Positions 16,108 through 23,647 of a stretch of 64,000 nucleotides of DNA are shown here, in pieces (position 1 is the first letter of the stretch; each line of letters starts with the position of its first letter). This DNA is from Hyphomicrobiales bacterium. Its GTDB lineage: Bacteria; Pseudomonadota; Alphaproteobacteria; Rhizobiales; Beijerinckiaceae. Location of the stretch: contig UBNE01000003.1 of NCBI GenBank assembly GCA_900466745.1, positions 310,001-374,000 of the forward strand, in the 5' to 3' direction. The notes below the pieces were generated by a model, which saw nothing but the letters and a program-made list of their open reading frames with translations, was not told the origin of the DNA and ran no database searches. The position numbers were made by a program, and so were the translations under genes.

Positions 16108-17538
16108 GTGGATGATGCAGCGGATCATGGACCCCGGACGCTCCTCGACAAGATCTGGGATCGGCACCGCATTCTCGCGCGGGAGGACGGCCAGGATCTG
16201 CTCTTCATCGACCGGCATTTCATCCATGACGTGACGGCCCCGGCCTTCGAGATCCTGCGTGCGCGTGGGTTGAAGCCCCATGCCCCGGCGCGGACCTTCG
16301 GCACGGCCGACCATTATGTGCCGACCCATAGCCGCGACATGTCGGCGGTGAACCATCCCGAGCGGCGCACGATGATCGAGGCCTTGACGCGCGATGCGGG
16401 CGAGGCCGGCATCGAGATGTTCGGGCTCGGCGACCCGCGGCAGGGGATCGTGCATGTGGTCGGGCCCGAGCAGGGGCTGAGCCTGCCGGGCATGACCATC
16501 GTCTGCGCCGACAGCCACACCTCGACGCATGGCGCCTTCGGTGCGCTGGCCTTCGGCATCGGGGCCACCGAGGTCGGGCATGTGCTGGCGACGCAGTCGC
16601 TCTGGCAGCGCAAGCCGCAATGGATGCGCGTCCTGATCGAAGGCAGATTGCCCGAAGGCGTCACCGCCAAGGACGTGGTGCTCGCGCTGATCGCGAATAT
16701 CGGGGTCGCGGGCGCCGCCGGGCACGCCATCGAATATGCCGGCTCGACCATTGCCGCGCTCTCGATGGAAGGGCGGCTGACGATCTGCAACATGACGATC
16801 GAGGCCGGCGGACGGGCCGGCGTCATCGCGCCCGACGAGACGACTTTCGCCTATCTCCAGGGACGTCCCCATGCGCCGCAGGGTGCGGATTGGAAGCGCG
16901 CGGTCGCGCAATGGCGCGGCCTGCATTCCGATCCGGGCGCGGTCTTCAGCCGCGAAGTCGTGCTCGACGCCAGTGCCATCGCACCGATGGTGACTTGGGG
17001 CACCACGCCCGAGGATGCCTCTCCGATCGATGGTCGCGTGCCCGATCCGGCCGCCGCCGCGACGGCGGAACGGCGCGAAGCGATGGGCCGCGCGCTGGCC
17101 TATATGGGGTTGAGCCCGGGCACGGCGCTGGAGGAGGTGGCGATCGACCGGGTCTTCATCGGCTCCTGCACCAATGGGCGCATCGAGGATCTGCGCGCGG
17201 CCGCCGCGGTGGTGCAGGGGCGCAAGGTCGCCGAGGGCGTCGAGGCCTGGGTCGTGCCGGGTTCGGGGCTCGTCAGGGCGCAGGCCGAGGCGGAAGGTCT
17301 CGACAAGGTCTTCGTCCGGGCCGGCTTCGAGTGGCGCTTCGCCGGCTGCTCGATGTGCCTGTCCACCAATGGCGACACGGTCGCGCCGGGCGAGCGCTGC
17401 GCCTCGACCTCGAACCGCAACTTCGTCGGCCGGCAGGGCCCCGGCGCGCGGACGCATCTGATGAGCCCGGCCATGGCCGCGGCCGCGGCCGTGACGGGAC
17501 GACTGAGCGATGTGCGCCGGCTGATGGCGAAGGGCTGA
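16108..17538 (+). CDS. leuC: LeuC-like dehydratase large subunit (isopropylmalate/maleate/citraconate hydratase family)
   Basis: A 476-residue large subunit of an aconitase-superfamily dehydratase. Iron-sulfur cysteines are visible in [13 protein letters not shown] and [15 protein letters not shown] 16108 is chosen because GGAGG lies 8 bases upstream and the N-terminus then matches LeuC ([11 protein letters not shown]); the frame is open further upstream without homology. The usual CGDSHT and TSEVEHVLATQ motifs read [10 protein letters not shown] and [11 protein letters not shown] here. These changes, together with the catabolic context, suggest a substrate other than isopropylmalate, such as maleate or citraconate. 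leuD follows after 2 bp. Confidence 0.93.
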   Translation: MDDAADHGPRTLLDKIWDRHRILAREDGQDLLFIDRHFIHDVTAPAFEILRARGLKPHAPARTFGTADHYVPTHSRDMSAVNHPERRTMIEALTRDAGEAGIEMFGLGDPRQGIVHVVGPEQGLSLPGMTIVCADSHTSTHGAFGALAFGIGATEVGHVLATQSLWQRKPQWMRVLIEGRLPEGVTAKDVVLALIANIGVAGAAGHAIEYAGSTIAALSMEGRLTICNMTIEAGGRAGVIAPDETTFAYLQGRPHAPQGADWKRAVAQWRGLHSDPGAVFSREVVLDASAIAPMVTWGTTPEDASPIDGRVPDPAAAATAERREAMGRALAYMGLSPGTALEEVAIDRVFIGSCTNGRIEDLRAAAAVVQGRKVAEGVEAWVVPGSGLVRAQAEAEGLDKVFVRAGFEWRFAGCSMCLSTNGDTVAPGERCASTSNRNFVGRQGPGARTHLMSPAMAAAAAVTGRLSDVRRLMAKG

Positions 17539-17540
17539 TC

Positions 17541-18131
17541 ATGGAACGTTTCGACCGTCTCGAGGCCGTGGCCCTGCCGATCGCGCAGGTCAACTGCGAC
17601 ACCGACCAGATCATCCCGGCGCGCTATCTGCAGAAGCCGCGCTCGGACAATTTCGGCAATTATCTCTTCGCCGACAGCCGTCTGGGCAGGGACGGTACGC
17701 CGTCGCCCGAGCTGCCGTTCAACCAGCCGGCTTATGCGTTGGCGAAGATCGTCGTGGCCGAGCGCAATTTCGGCTGCGGCTCCTCGCGCGAGCACGCGGT
17801 CTGGGCGCTTTACGACTACGGTATGCGCGCCGTGATCGCCCCGAGCTTCGGCGATATCTTCGCCAGCAACAGCCTGAAGAACGGCCTGCTGCCGATCGTC
17901 CTGCCCGAAGATGTCGTGACCGGGCTGATCGCCGGGCTGCTCGCCTATCCCGGCGCATCGGTGACGGTCGATCTTCCGGCGCAGACGGTGACCTTGCCGG
18001 ACGGGACGGGCCACGCCTTCACCGTCGATCCCTTCGCCAAGCATTGCCTCGTCAACGGCATCGACGAGCTCGGCTACACGCTCGGGCTGGCGGGAGAGAT
18101 CGCCGCCTTCGAGAGATCTTACGGGAGTTGA
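17541..18131 (+). CDS. leuD: LeuD-like dehydratase small subunit
   Basis: A 196-residue small (swivel) subunit partnering the LeuC-like protein. CDTDQIIPARYL near residue 19, ERNFGCGSSREHAVWAL near 74 and SFGDIFASNSLKNGLLPI near 105 are family signatures that shape the substrate pocket and interface. The ATG is 2 bp after the leuC stop, so the subunits are made together. In biosynthesis LeuCD isomerises isopropylmalate. In catabolism homologues hydrate maleate to D-malate or citraconate to citramalate. A leuB-like gene at 37714 may share the pathway and carries related operators. Confidence 0.94.
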   Translation: MERFDRLEAVALPIAQVNCDTDQIIPARYLQKPRSDNFGNYLFADSRLGRDGTPSPELPFNQPAYALAKIVVAERNFGCGSSREHAVWALYDYGMRAVIAPSFGDIFASNSLKNGLLPIVLPEDVVTGLIAGLLAYPGASVTVDLPAQTVTLPDGTGHAFTVDPFAKHCLVNGIDELGYTLGLAGEIAAFERSYGS

Positions 18132-18215
18132 TCCCCGGCTTGGGGAATCGGCGACGCGATCCTGGCCCGTGCCTGACGCGCGGCATTTCCGGGGTCGCTC
18201 CGGCGGCCCGCACGC

Positions 18216-18243
18216 TTGACAGTTCGGCGGTCACAAATAGAAT
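18216..18243 (+). promoter_or_regulatory. Sigma-70 promoter of the SMP-30/aldolase operon
   Basis: TTGACA (18216-18221) and TAGAAT (18238-18243) are separated by 16 bp. The ATGCAT element at 18241-18257 overlaps the -10 box, as expected for a repressor site. The next gene starts at 18380. Confidence 0.6.
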
Positions 18244-18257
18244 GCATCTTATAAAAT
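18241..18257. promoter_or_regulatory. ATGCAT-family operator upstream of the SMP-30 gene
   Basis: AATGCATCTTATAAAAT matches the site at 5264 in 13 of its first 16 bases (AATGCATC, then TATAAAA) and overlaps the promoter -10 element. Confidence 0.65.
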
Positions 18258-18379
18258 AGAGCCTGACCGGCTTCCGAATGCAGGTTTCGGCCTGCATCGC
18301 GGGTTGCGGTCTGCGCCCTTCATGCGGCCTCGCATGGCGGAAGCCGGAACCGGGTCCCCGCGCCAATGGAAACGCCAGA

Positions 18380-19291
18380 ATGAGCCCCGAATTCGAGATC
18401 ATCGACCATAAGCGCTTCAGATCGGCCATCGTCGCCAATGCGCGCGTGGAGCTGATTCATTCCGGCATGCGCTGGTCCGAGGGGCCTGTCTACTTCGCCG
18501 ATGGCGACTATTATCTCTGGAGCGACATCCCCAATGATCGCATGCTGCGCTGGGTCGACGGCGGCGGCGTCAGCGTCTTCCGTTCGCCGTCCAACCATGC
18601 CAACGGCAATACGCGCGACCGGCAGGGTCGCCTCGTTACCTGCGAGCATGGCGGGCGGCGCGTCACGCGCACCGAGCCCGATGGCAGCATCACCGTCCTG
18701 GCCGATCGCTTTCAGGGAAAGCGCCTGAATTCGCCCAACGACGTGGTGGTGAAGTCCGACGACACGGTCTGGTTCACCGATCCCGACTACGGCATCCTCA
18801 GCGACTACACCGGCAATCGCGGCGAAGGAGAGCTCGGAGCCAACCATGTCTTCCGACTCGACCCGGCGACGGGGGAACTCGAATCCGCCACGGCCGCGAT
18901 GATCAAGCCGAACGGCCTCGCCTTCTCGCCGGACGAGAGCATCCTCTACATCGCCGACACCTCGATCACCCATGACCCCGAAGGTCATCACCACATCATG
19001 GCCTGGGACGTCGTCGATGGCCGGAAGCTCGCCAATCCGCGCGTCTTCGCGGTGATCGAGCCGGGCATCTCGGACGGCTTCCGCGTCGATGCCGACGGCA
19101 ATGTCTGGACGAGCGCCGGAGACGGGGTCCAATGCTATGCGCCCGACGGAGCGCTGATCGGCAAGATCCGCCTGCCGGAGCAATGCGTGAACCTCACCTT
19201 CGGCGGCCCCAAGCGCAACCGGCTGTTCATCGCCTGCGCCTCGAGCGTCTACGCCGTCTATGTCGGACAGCGCGGCGCGCAATACCCCTGA
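18380..19291 (+). CDS. SMP-30/gluconolactonase-type beta-propeller lactonase
   Basis: A 303-residue six-bladed beta-propeller enzyme of the SMP-30/gluconolactonase/LRE family, which hydrolyses sugar or other lactones with a divalent metal. Family motifs are WSEGPVYF near residue 34 (metal Glu), RLNSPNDVVV near 114 (Asn), and KPNGLAFSPDES near 176 with downstream ISDGFRVDADGNVW (Asp). ATG 18380 is chosen because the SMP-30 fold starts soon after; an earlier in-frame ATG at 18278 adds an unrelated Arg/Pro-rich stretch. It is first in the operon lactonase - thiolase-fold - DUF35 - hydrolase (- flavin reductase). It may open a lactone before CoA activation. Confidence 0.92.
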   Translation: MSPEFEIIDHKRFRSAIVANARVELIHSGMRWSEGPVYFADGDYYLWSDIPNDRMLRWVDGGGVSVFRSPSNHANGNTRDRQGRLVTCEHGGRRVTRTEPDGSITVLADRFQGKRLNSPNDVVVKSDDTVWFTDPDYGILSDYTGNRGEGELGANHVFRLDPATGELESATAAMIKPNGLAFSPDESILYIADTSITHDPEGHHHIMAWDVVDGRKLANPRVFAVIEPGISDGFRVDADGNVWTSAGDGVQCYAPDGALIGKIRLPEQCVNLTFGGPKRNRLFIACASSVYAVYVGQRGAQYP

Positions 19292-19358
19292 ACCCGGACA
19301 CGACCGAAACCGCCTTCTCCGCTGCCATGCGGCGCGGGCCATCCTCCCGGACGATGCC

Positions 19359-20489
19359 ATGACTTCGATGAACCATCTCAGGAACAAGGTCGCCGTCGTC
19401 GGCGTCGGCAACACGCCCTACGGCAATTTCCCGCACAAGAGCGACTATGCGCTCGGCGCCGACGCCTTCAAGGCCGCGCTGGTCGATAGCGGCCTGGAAA
19501 AGCACGAGATCGACGGGCTGGTGACCTGCCGCGTTCCGTATTACGCCCGGATGGGCGAGGTGCTCGGCCTCGATCCGCGCTGGACGCTCGCCATGCCGGG
19601 CCATGGCCGCATGTCCGGCATGGCGATCATCGAGGCGATGCTCGCCATCGAGAGCGGCGCCGCCGACCATGTCGCGCTGATCTACACCAATATCGGCCGG
19701 TCGCGCCGGATGAACTATGGCGGCGACGATTCCGCCAGCGTCTGGGACCCGTGGGGCTTCACCTCGCCGGGCGCGGCGCATGCGATGATGTTCCGCATGC
19801 ACATGCAGCGCTACGGCACGACGACGCGCCAGCTCGCCGAGGTCTCCGTCGCCTTCCGCCAGCACGCGATCCTCAACCCGGACGCGGTGATGAAGAAGCC
19901 GATGACCATCGACGACCATGAGGAGGCCCGCCCCATCGCCGAGCCGCTGCGGCTCCTGGACTACTGCCTGATCAACGACGGCGCGGTCTGCATGATCCTG
20001 ACCAGCGCCGAGCGGGCCAAGGACCTGCGCAAGCCGCCGGTGCTGATCACCGGGGCCGGCGGGCGCGATGCCTTCCGCCGCTCGGCCGTGGCGAACTTCG
20101 ATCCCGATATGTGGTTCACCGAGGCGCAGGACACGTCGCGCCAGGTCTATGAGATGGCCGGCGTCGGCCCGGATGATGTCGACGCGCTGATGTGCTACGA
20201 CAATTTCAGCCCGACCGTGCTCTTCAGCCTGGAAGGCTTCGGCTACTGCAAGCGCGGCGAGAGCGGCGCCTTCGTCGAGGGCGGTCGCCTCGCGCTCGGC
20301 GGTGCGCTGCCGACCAATACCGATGGCGGCCACCTCTCCAATTCCTACATGCAGGGCTGGGCGCTGAACATCGAGGCGGTGCGCCAGTTGCGTGGCGAAT
20401 GCGGCATCCGCCAGGTGCCCGGTTGCGAGGTCGTGCATTATGTCGCGACCACGCCCTGCACGCGCTCGATCATCTATACGCGGGCCTGA
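19359..20489 (+). CDS. Thiolase-fold protein lacking the nucleophilic Cys; second probable retro-aldolase subunit
   Basis: A 376-residue SCP-x-type thiolase-fold protein related to that at 1597-2763. The nucleophile segment aligns as GHGRMSGMA, so Cys is replaced by Gly at about residue 83. NTDGGHLSNSYMQG (320-333) is kept. Tyr280 (CYDNFS) and Tyr330 (NSYMQG) are again 50 residues apart, the arrangement expected for Ltp2-type aldolases. ATG 19359 is chosen because an earlier in-frame ATG (19260) overlaps the upstream gene. The DUF35 gene follows after 11 bp with a strong ribosome site. The likely reaction is retro-aldol cleavage of a hydroxyacyl-CoA; the substrate is unknown. Confidence 0.9.
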   Translation: MTSMNHLRNKVAVVGVGNTPYGNFPHKSDYALGADAFKAALVDSGLEKHEIDGLVTCRVPYYARMGEVLGLDPRWTLAMPGHGRMSGMAIIEAMLAIESGAADHVALIYTNIGRSRRMNYGGDDSASVWDPWGFTSPGAAHAMMFRMHMQRYGTTTRQLAEVSVAFRQHAILNPDAVMKKPMTIDDHEEARPIAEPLRLLDYCLINDGAVCMILTSAERAKDLRKPPVLITGAGGRDAFRRSAVANFDPDMWFTEAQDTSRQVYEMAGVGPDDVDALMCYDNFSPTVLFSLEGFGYCKRGESGAFVEGGRLALGGALPTNTDGGHLSNSYMQGWALNIEAVRQLRGECGIRQVPGCEVVHYVATTPCTRSIIYTRA

Positions 20490-20500
20490 AGGAGGCATCG

Positions 20501-20905
20501 ATGAGCTACGGTACCCCGGTTCCGGACGGCGATCCGCTGATGGAGCCGTTCTGGCAGAACGCCCGCGAGCACCGGCTCTCGGTGCAATGCTGCCGCGACT
20601 GCGGCGACCGGCACTTTCCGCCGAGCCCGGTCTGCCCGTCCTGCCTTTCGGAGGAACAGGATTGGGAGGTCGTCAGCGGCAAGGCCACGCTGATTTCCTG
20701 GGTGACGTTCCACCGTGCCTATTGGGACGTGCTGCAGTCGCAGTTGCCTTACGATGTCTGCCTCGTCGCGCTGGAGGAAGGGCCGCTGCTGATGAGCAAT
20801 TTCCTCGGCCCAAGGCCGGAGAATGCGCGGGAGGGCCTGCCGCTGCGCGTCGCCTTCGATGCGGTGTCGGACCATCTCACCTTGCCGAAATTCGTGGCGG
20901 CCTGA
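20501..20905 (+). CDS. DUF35 OB-fold zinc-ribbon protein, partner of the second aldolase-like enzyme
   Basis: A 134-residue DUF35 protein. The zinc ribbon is CRDCGDRHFPPSPVCPSC near residues 32-49 and the OB fold follows (LISWVTFHRAYW). It resembles the 1181-1588 product in length and layout, so the two thiolase-fold/DUF35 pairs are probably paralogous modules. A GAAGGAGG ribosome site 5-6 bases upstream of the ATG suggests strong expression. It is likely the obligate partner that shapes the CoA site of the 19359-20489 enzyme. Confidence 0.93.
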   Translation: MSYGTPVPDGDPLMEPFWQNAREHRLSVQCCRDCGDRHFPPSPVCPSCLSEEQDWEVVSGKATLISWVTFHRAYWDVLQSQLPYDVCLVALEEGPLLMSNFLGPRPENAREGLPLRVAFDAVSDHLTLPKFVAA

Positions 20906-20917
20906 GCCGGCCGACGC

Positions 20918-21766
20918 ATGGCTTCTTCGATCATCGACGCCCTGCCGGCCGACATTCTGGAGCGCCTCGACGCGACGGCCGCTCGCGCCGAAACCGCCTG
21001 CGGCGCCGGGCGGATGGTCTGGCGCATCTGGGGTTCCGGACGCCCGCTGGTGCTGCTGCATGGCGGCTACGGCTCCTGGCAGCACTGGGTCCGGAACATT
21101 CCGCATTTCCAGCGCTCGCACCGGCTCTTCGTGCCCGATATCCCGGGCCTCGGCGAGTCGGACGACGCCGACGATCCGACGCCCGCAGGGATCGGCGCGA
21201 CGGTCGCCGCCGGAATGGCGGAACTGATCCCGGCCGGGGACGCGATCGATCTCGTCGGCTTCTCCTTCGGCGCGCTCATCGCCGGCCATGCCGCCACGCA
21301 ATTTCCCCGCGCCCTCGCCTCGCTGACGCTCGTGGGGCCGGGCGCGCTCGGCCTGCCGCGCAGCAATATCGTGCTGCAACGGACCGACGGCGAGATGTCG
21401 GAGGCTGCGCGGCGGGAGGCCAACCGGGCCAACCTCGCCATGCTGATGATCGCCGACGAGAGCCGGATCGACGCGCTCGCCATCGATATCCAGGCGCGCA
21501 ATGTCGGGCTCGCGCGGGTGAAGAGCCGCCGCTTCGCCAACTCGCCCTCGCTGACCGATGCCCTCAGGCAATCGCGGCCGGGGCGGCTGAACGCGATCTG
21601 GGGCGACAAGGATGTCGTCGCCAGCGGCCGTTTCGCCGAGCGCGAGGCGCTGCTCAGGGAGATCCGGCCGGACGTCTCCTTCAACCTCGTGCGGGATGCC
21701 GGGCACTGGGTCGCCTATGAGAGGCCGGAAGCCTTCAACGCCTTGCTGGAGAGCCTGATCGACTAG
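20918..21766 (+). CDS. Alpha/beta hydrolase (MhpC-like)
   Basis: A 282-residue alpha/beta hydrolase. The oxyanion loop is LLHGGYGSWQHWVRN near residue 47, the nucleophile Ser is in LVGFSFGALIAG near 111, the acid is in WGDKDVV and the His in RDAGHWVAYERPEAF near 262. It closely resembles the hydrolase at 54005 (HGGAGSWLHWLR, AGFSYGGVLAG, AAGHWVAYEAP), so the window carries two paralogues. MhpC-like enzymes cleave C-C bonds of ring-fission products, and relatives hydrolyse amides such as N-formylmaleamate. It starts 12 bp after the DUF35 gene. Confidence 0.92.
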   Translation: MASSIIDALPADILERLDATAARAETACGAGRMVWRIWGSGRPLVLLHGGYGSWQHWVRNIPHFQRSHRLFVPDIPGLGESDDADDPTPAGIGATVAAGMAELIPAGDAIDLVGFSFGALIAGHAATQFPRALASLTLVGPGALGLPRSNIVLQRTDGEMSEAARREANRANLAMLMIADESRIDALAIDIQARNVGLARVKSRRFANSPSLTDALRQSRPGRLNAIWGDKDVVASGRFAEREALLREIRPDVSFNLVRDAGHWVAYERPEAFNALLESLID

Positions 21767-21850
21767 CTCCTTTTGCGGGAAGGCCTCCCCGGGGTGCTTC
21801 GCCTCCGCCGATCGGCGGTGCCGGATGGGATATCGCATCTGCCGGCTCCA

Positions 21851-21885
21851 AATGCATCCAGCAGATTACGAAATTATGCCGGCAA
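21851..21885. promoter_or_regulatory. Possible degenerate ATGCAT-type element before the flavin reductase gene
   Basis: AATGCATCC followed by the AT-rich GATTACGAAATTATG lies 25-60 bp upstream of the flavin reductase start. It has the AATGCATC half of the operator but not the TATAAAA tail, so it may be a weak member of the family. Confidence 0.3.
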
Positions 21886-21910
21886 ATGATTTGCGGGCGA
21901 GGGGGACGCC

Positions 21911-22540
21911 ATGAAGTTCGATTTCTCGACGCTCAGCCCGATCGAGCGCTACAAGCTGATCTCCTCGACGGTGGTGCCGCGGCCGATCGCCTGGGTCTCG
22001 ACCTGTGACGCTGAGGGACGGCCGAATGCCGGCCCGTTCTCCTTCTTCAACGCTTTCGGCGAGGACCCGCCCGTTCTCGGCTTCGCGATCAACGACCGCC
22101 GCCCCGGCGACCGCAAGGATACCGGCCGCAACATCCGGGAGACGGGCGACTTCGTCGTCAATATGGTCGCCGACCACCAGGCGGAGGAGATGAACATCAC
22201 CGCCGCCGAGTTCCGGCCCGAAGTCGACGAGTTCGCGGAGGCCGGGCTGGAGGCGGTGCCATCCGAGATGGTCAGGGCGCCGCGTATCGGCGGCAGCCCG
22301 GTCTCATTCGAGTGCGAGCTGCTGCAGATCGTCGAGCTGGGCCCGCATCGCTCCCTGGTGCTCGGCCGTATCGTGCTGATGCATGTGGTCGACGAGGCGG
22401 TGCGCGACGCTGCGCGCTATCATATCGACACGCCCGGATTGCGGCTGCTCGGTCGCATGCAGGGCAACTGGTACGTCCGGACCGCCGATGCGCTCGAAAT
22501 CCCGCGCATCATCCCCGGCCCCGGCAAGATCGCCGAATAG
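21911..22540 (+). CDS. Flavin reductase-like FMN-binding split-barrel protein
   Basis: A 209-residue protein of the DIM6/NTAB flavin reductase-like family, which binds FMN in a split beta-barrel. ERYKLISSTVVPRPIAWVST near residue 12 and GPFSFFNAFGEDPPVLGF near 41 are typical, and DTGRNIRETGDFVVNMV near 70 is the flavin-binding region. Such proteins supply reduced flavin to monooxygenases or act on nitro or quinone compounds. No partner monooxygenase is seen nearby. It lies 144 bp after the hydrolase gene and may have its own weak promoter. Confidence 0.9.
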   Translation: MKFDFSTLSPIERYKLISSTVVPRPIAWVSTCDAEGRPNAGPFSFFNAFGEDPPVLGFAINDRRPGDRKDTGRNIRETGDFVVNMVADHQAEEMNITAAEFRPEVDEFAEAGLEAVPSEMVRAPRIGGSPVSFECELLQIVELGPHRSLVLGRIVLMHVVDEAVRDAARYHIDTPGLRLLGRMQGNWYVRTADALEIPRIIPGPGKIAE

Positions 22541-22573
22541 GCGCGCCTGCGCGGGACCGGGCAGCAGCGCGGT

Positions 22574-23308
22574 TCAGCGCCCGCCGGAAACCGTGACTTC
22601 CGTGCCGGTGACGTAGGAGGCTTCGTCCGAGAGCAGGAAGAGGATCACCTGCGCGATCTCGATCGGCTGCGCGACGCGGCCGATCGGCACGACGGGCAGA
22701 ATGCGCTCGATGCGCGCGGCCGGGTTCATCTCGGTTTCGGTGAGGCCGGGGCTGACGCAGTTGACCCGCACCCCTTCCTTGATCGCTTCCCGGCCGAGGC
22801 CCTGGGTGAAGCTCAGGACCGCCCCCTTCGAGGCCGAATAGTGCACGCGCTCGCCGGCACTGCCGAGGCGGGCCGAGACCGAGCCCAGATTGACGATCGC
22901 CCCGCCCTGTCCGCCGCGGCTTCTGGCCATGCGGGTGATCGCCTCGCGGGCGCAGAGCATGCAGCCGAAGATGTTGGTGTCGATCAGGCGGCGCAGTTCG
23001 TCGACCGGGGTATCGATCAGGTTCGACGGGCCGCCATTCATGCCGGCATTGTTGACCAGGCCGGTCACGCGGCCGAAACGCTTCTCCGTCTCGTCGAAGA
23101 GCTTGCTGACGTCCTCCGGCCTCGAGGTGTCCGCCTGCATGGTCGCGGCCTTGCCGCCGGCGGCAAGGATCGCCTGTACCACGTCTTCGGCCGGCTCGCG
23201 CCGTTCGAGATAGGTCGTCATGACGCTCCAGCCGCGCTCGGCCGCCAGCTTCGCGGTGGCCGCGCCGATCCCCCGGCTGCCGCCGGTGACGATAAGAACC
23301 TTGTCCAT
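22574..23308 (-). CDS. Short-chain dehydrogenase/reductase (SDR)
   Basis: A 244-residue classical SDR. The NAD(P) motif is [16 protein letters not shown] near residue 6 and [10 protein letters not shown] near 83. The catalytic Ser is in [11 protein letters not shown] and the Tyr/Lys pair in HYSASKGAV near 152. [13 protein letters not shown] is the usual post-active-site motif. ATG 23308 gives the standard SDR N-terminus; ATG 23326 adds six residues and also has a possible ribosome site (GAGGG). It is divergent from the ABC transporter operon and shares the ATGCAT operator region. It probably oxidises a hydroxyacyl-CoA or alcohol in the same pathway. Confidence 0.93.
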   Translation of the reverse strand: MDKVLIVTGGSRGIGAATAKLAAERGWSVMTTYLERREPAEDVVQAILAAGGKAATMQADTSRPEDVSKLFDETEKRFGRVTGLVNNAGMNGGPSNLIDTPVDELRRLIDTNIFGCMLCAREAITRMARSRGGQGGAIVNLGSVSARLGSAGERVHYSASKGAVLSFTQGLGREAIKEGVRVNCVSPGLTETEMNPAARIERILPVVPIGRVAQPIEIAQVILFLLSDEASYVTGTEVTVSGGR

Positions 23309-23449
23309 GCCTGCGTTCTCTCCCATCGGCCCTCATTTCGGGCGCTCAAAACTCATTCCGGGGCGTTGCCCTTCTCGTGCCGCCGACCATCGTTTCCAAC
23401 CCGCGGCGGTTTCAGGGACCGGCTCGGCGACCACGGATCGCGAGTCCGC

Positions 23450-23478
23450 TTGTCGGAGGCGAATTCATCTTATATAAT
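23450..23478 (+). promoter_or_regulatory. Sigma-70 promoter of the ABC importer operon
   Basis: TTGTCG (23450-23455) and a perfect TATAAT (23473-23478) are separated by 17 bp. The ATGCAT core (23477-23482) overlaps the -10 box. Confidence 0.6.
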
Positions 23479-23490
23479 GCATTTTACATT
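23466..23490. promoter_or_regulatory. ATGCAT-family operator between the SDR and ABC genes
   Basis: The AT-rich stretch contains TTATATAATGCATTTTA with the ATGCAT core at 23477-23482. It overlaps promoter elements in both directions, so one bound repressor could silence both divergent units. Confidence 0.65.
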
Positions 23491-23498
23491 CTTGACAA
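23469..23498 (-). promoter_or_regulatory. Candidate promoter of the SDR gene
   Basis: On the minus strand TTGTCA (23498-23493) and TATAAG (23474-23469) are separated by 18 bp, with the ATGCAT core inside the spacer. Confidence 0.45.
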
Positions 23499-23647
23499 AA
23501 ACAATGAAAAACAAGAGGCGCCAGTCGGTTAGAGCGCCTCGAAGCCAGGGCAGAGGAACGCGTGCGGACAAACCACACTCGAATTCCGTCTACCGTCGGT
23601 GCGCAGGATCTCGCGGCCTTTTCCGTCATGGCCGGAGGGTGGCGGGT

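Larger units (their letters stand above)
23309..23647. other. Divergent promoter region between the SDR and ABC importer genes
   Basis: A 339-bp gap with promoters facing both ways around the ATGCAT site at 23466-23490. A reading frame in front of the ABC gene is open through much of it but has no recognisable domain, and its ATG lies inside the operator. Nothing else is seen. Confidence 0.6.

Noticed and set aside
21805-21818. Palindrome CCGCCGATCGGCGG after the hydrolase gene
   Set aside because: It has no loop bases and no T-run, so it is a poor terminator. It resembles none of the three operator families and occurs once.
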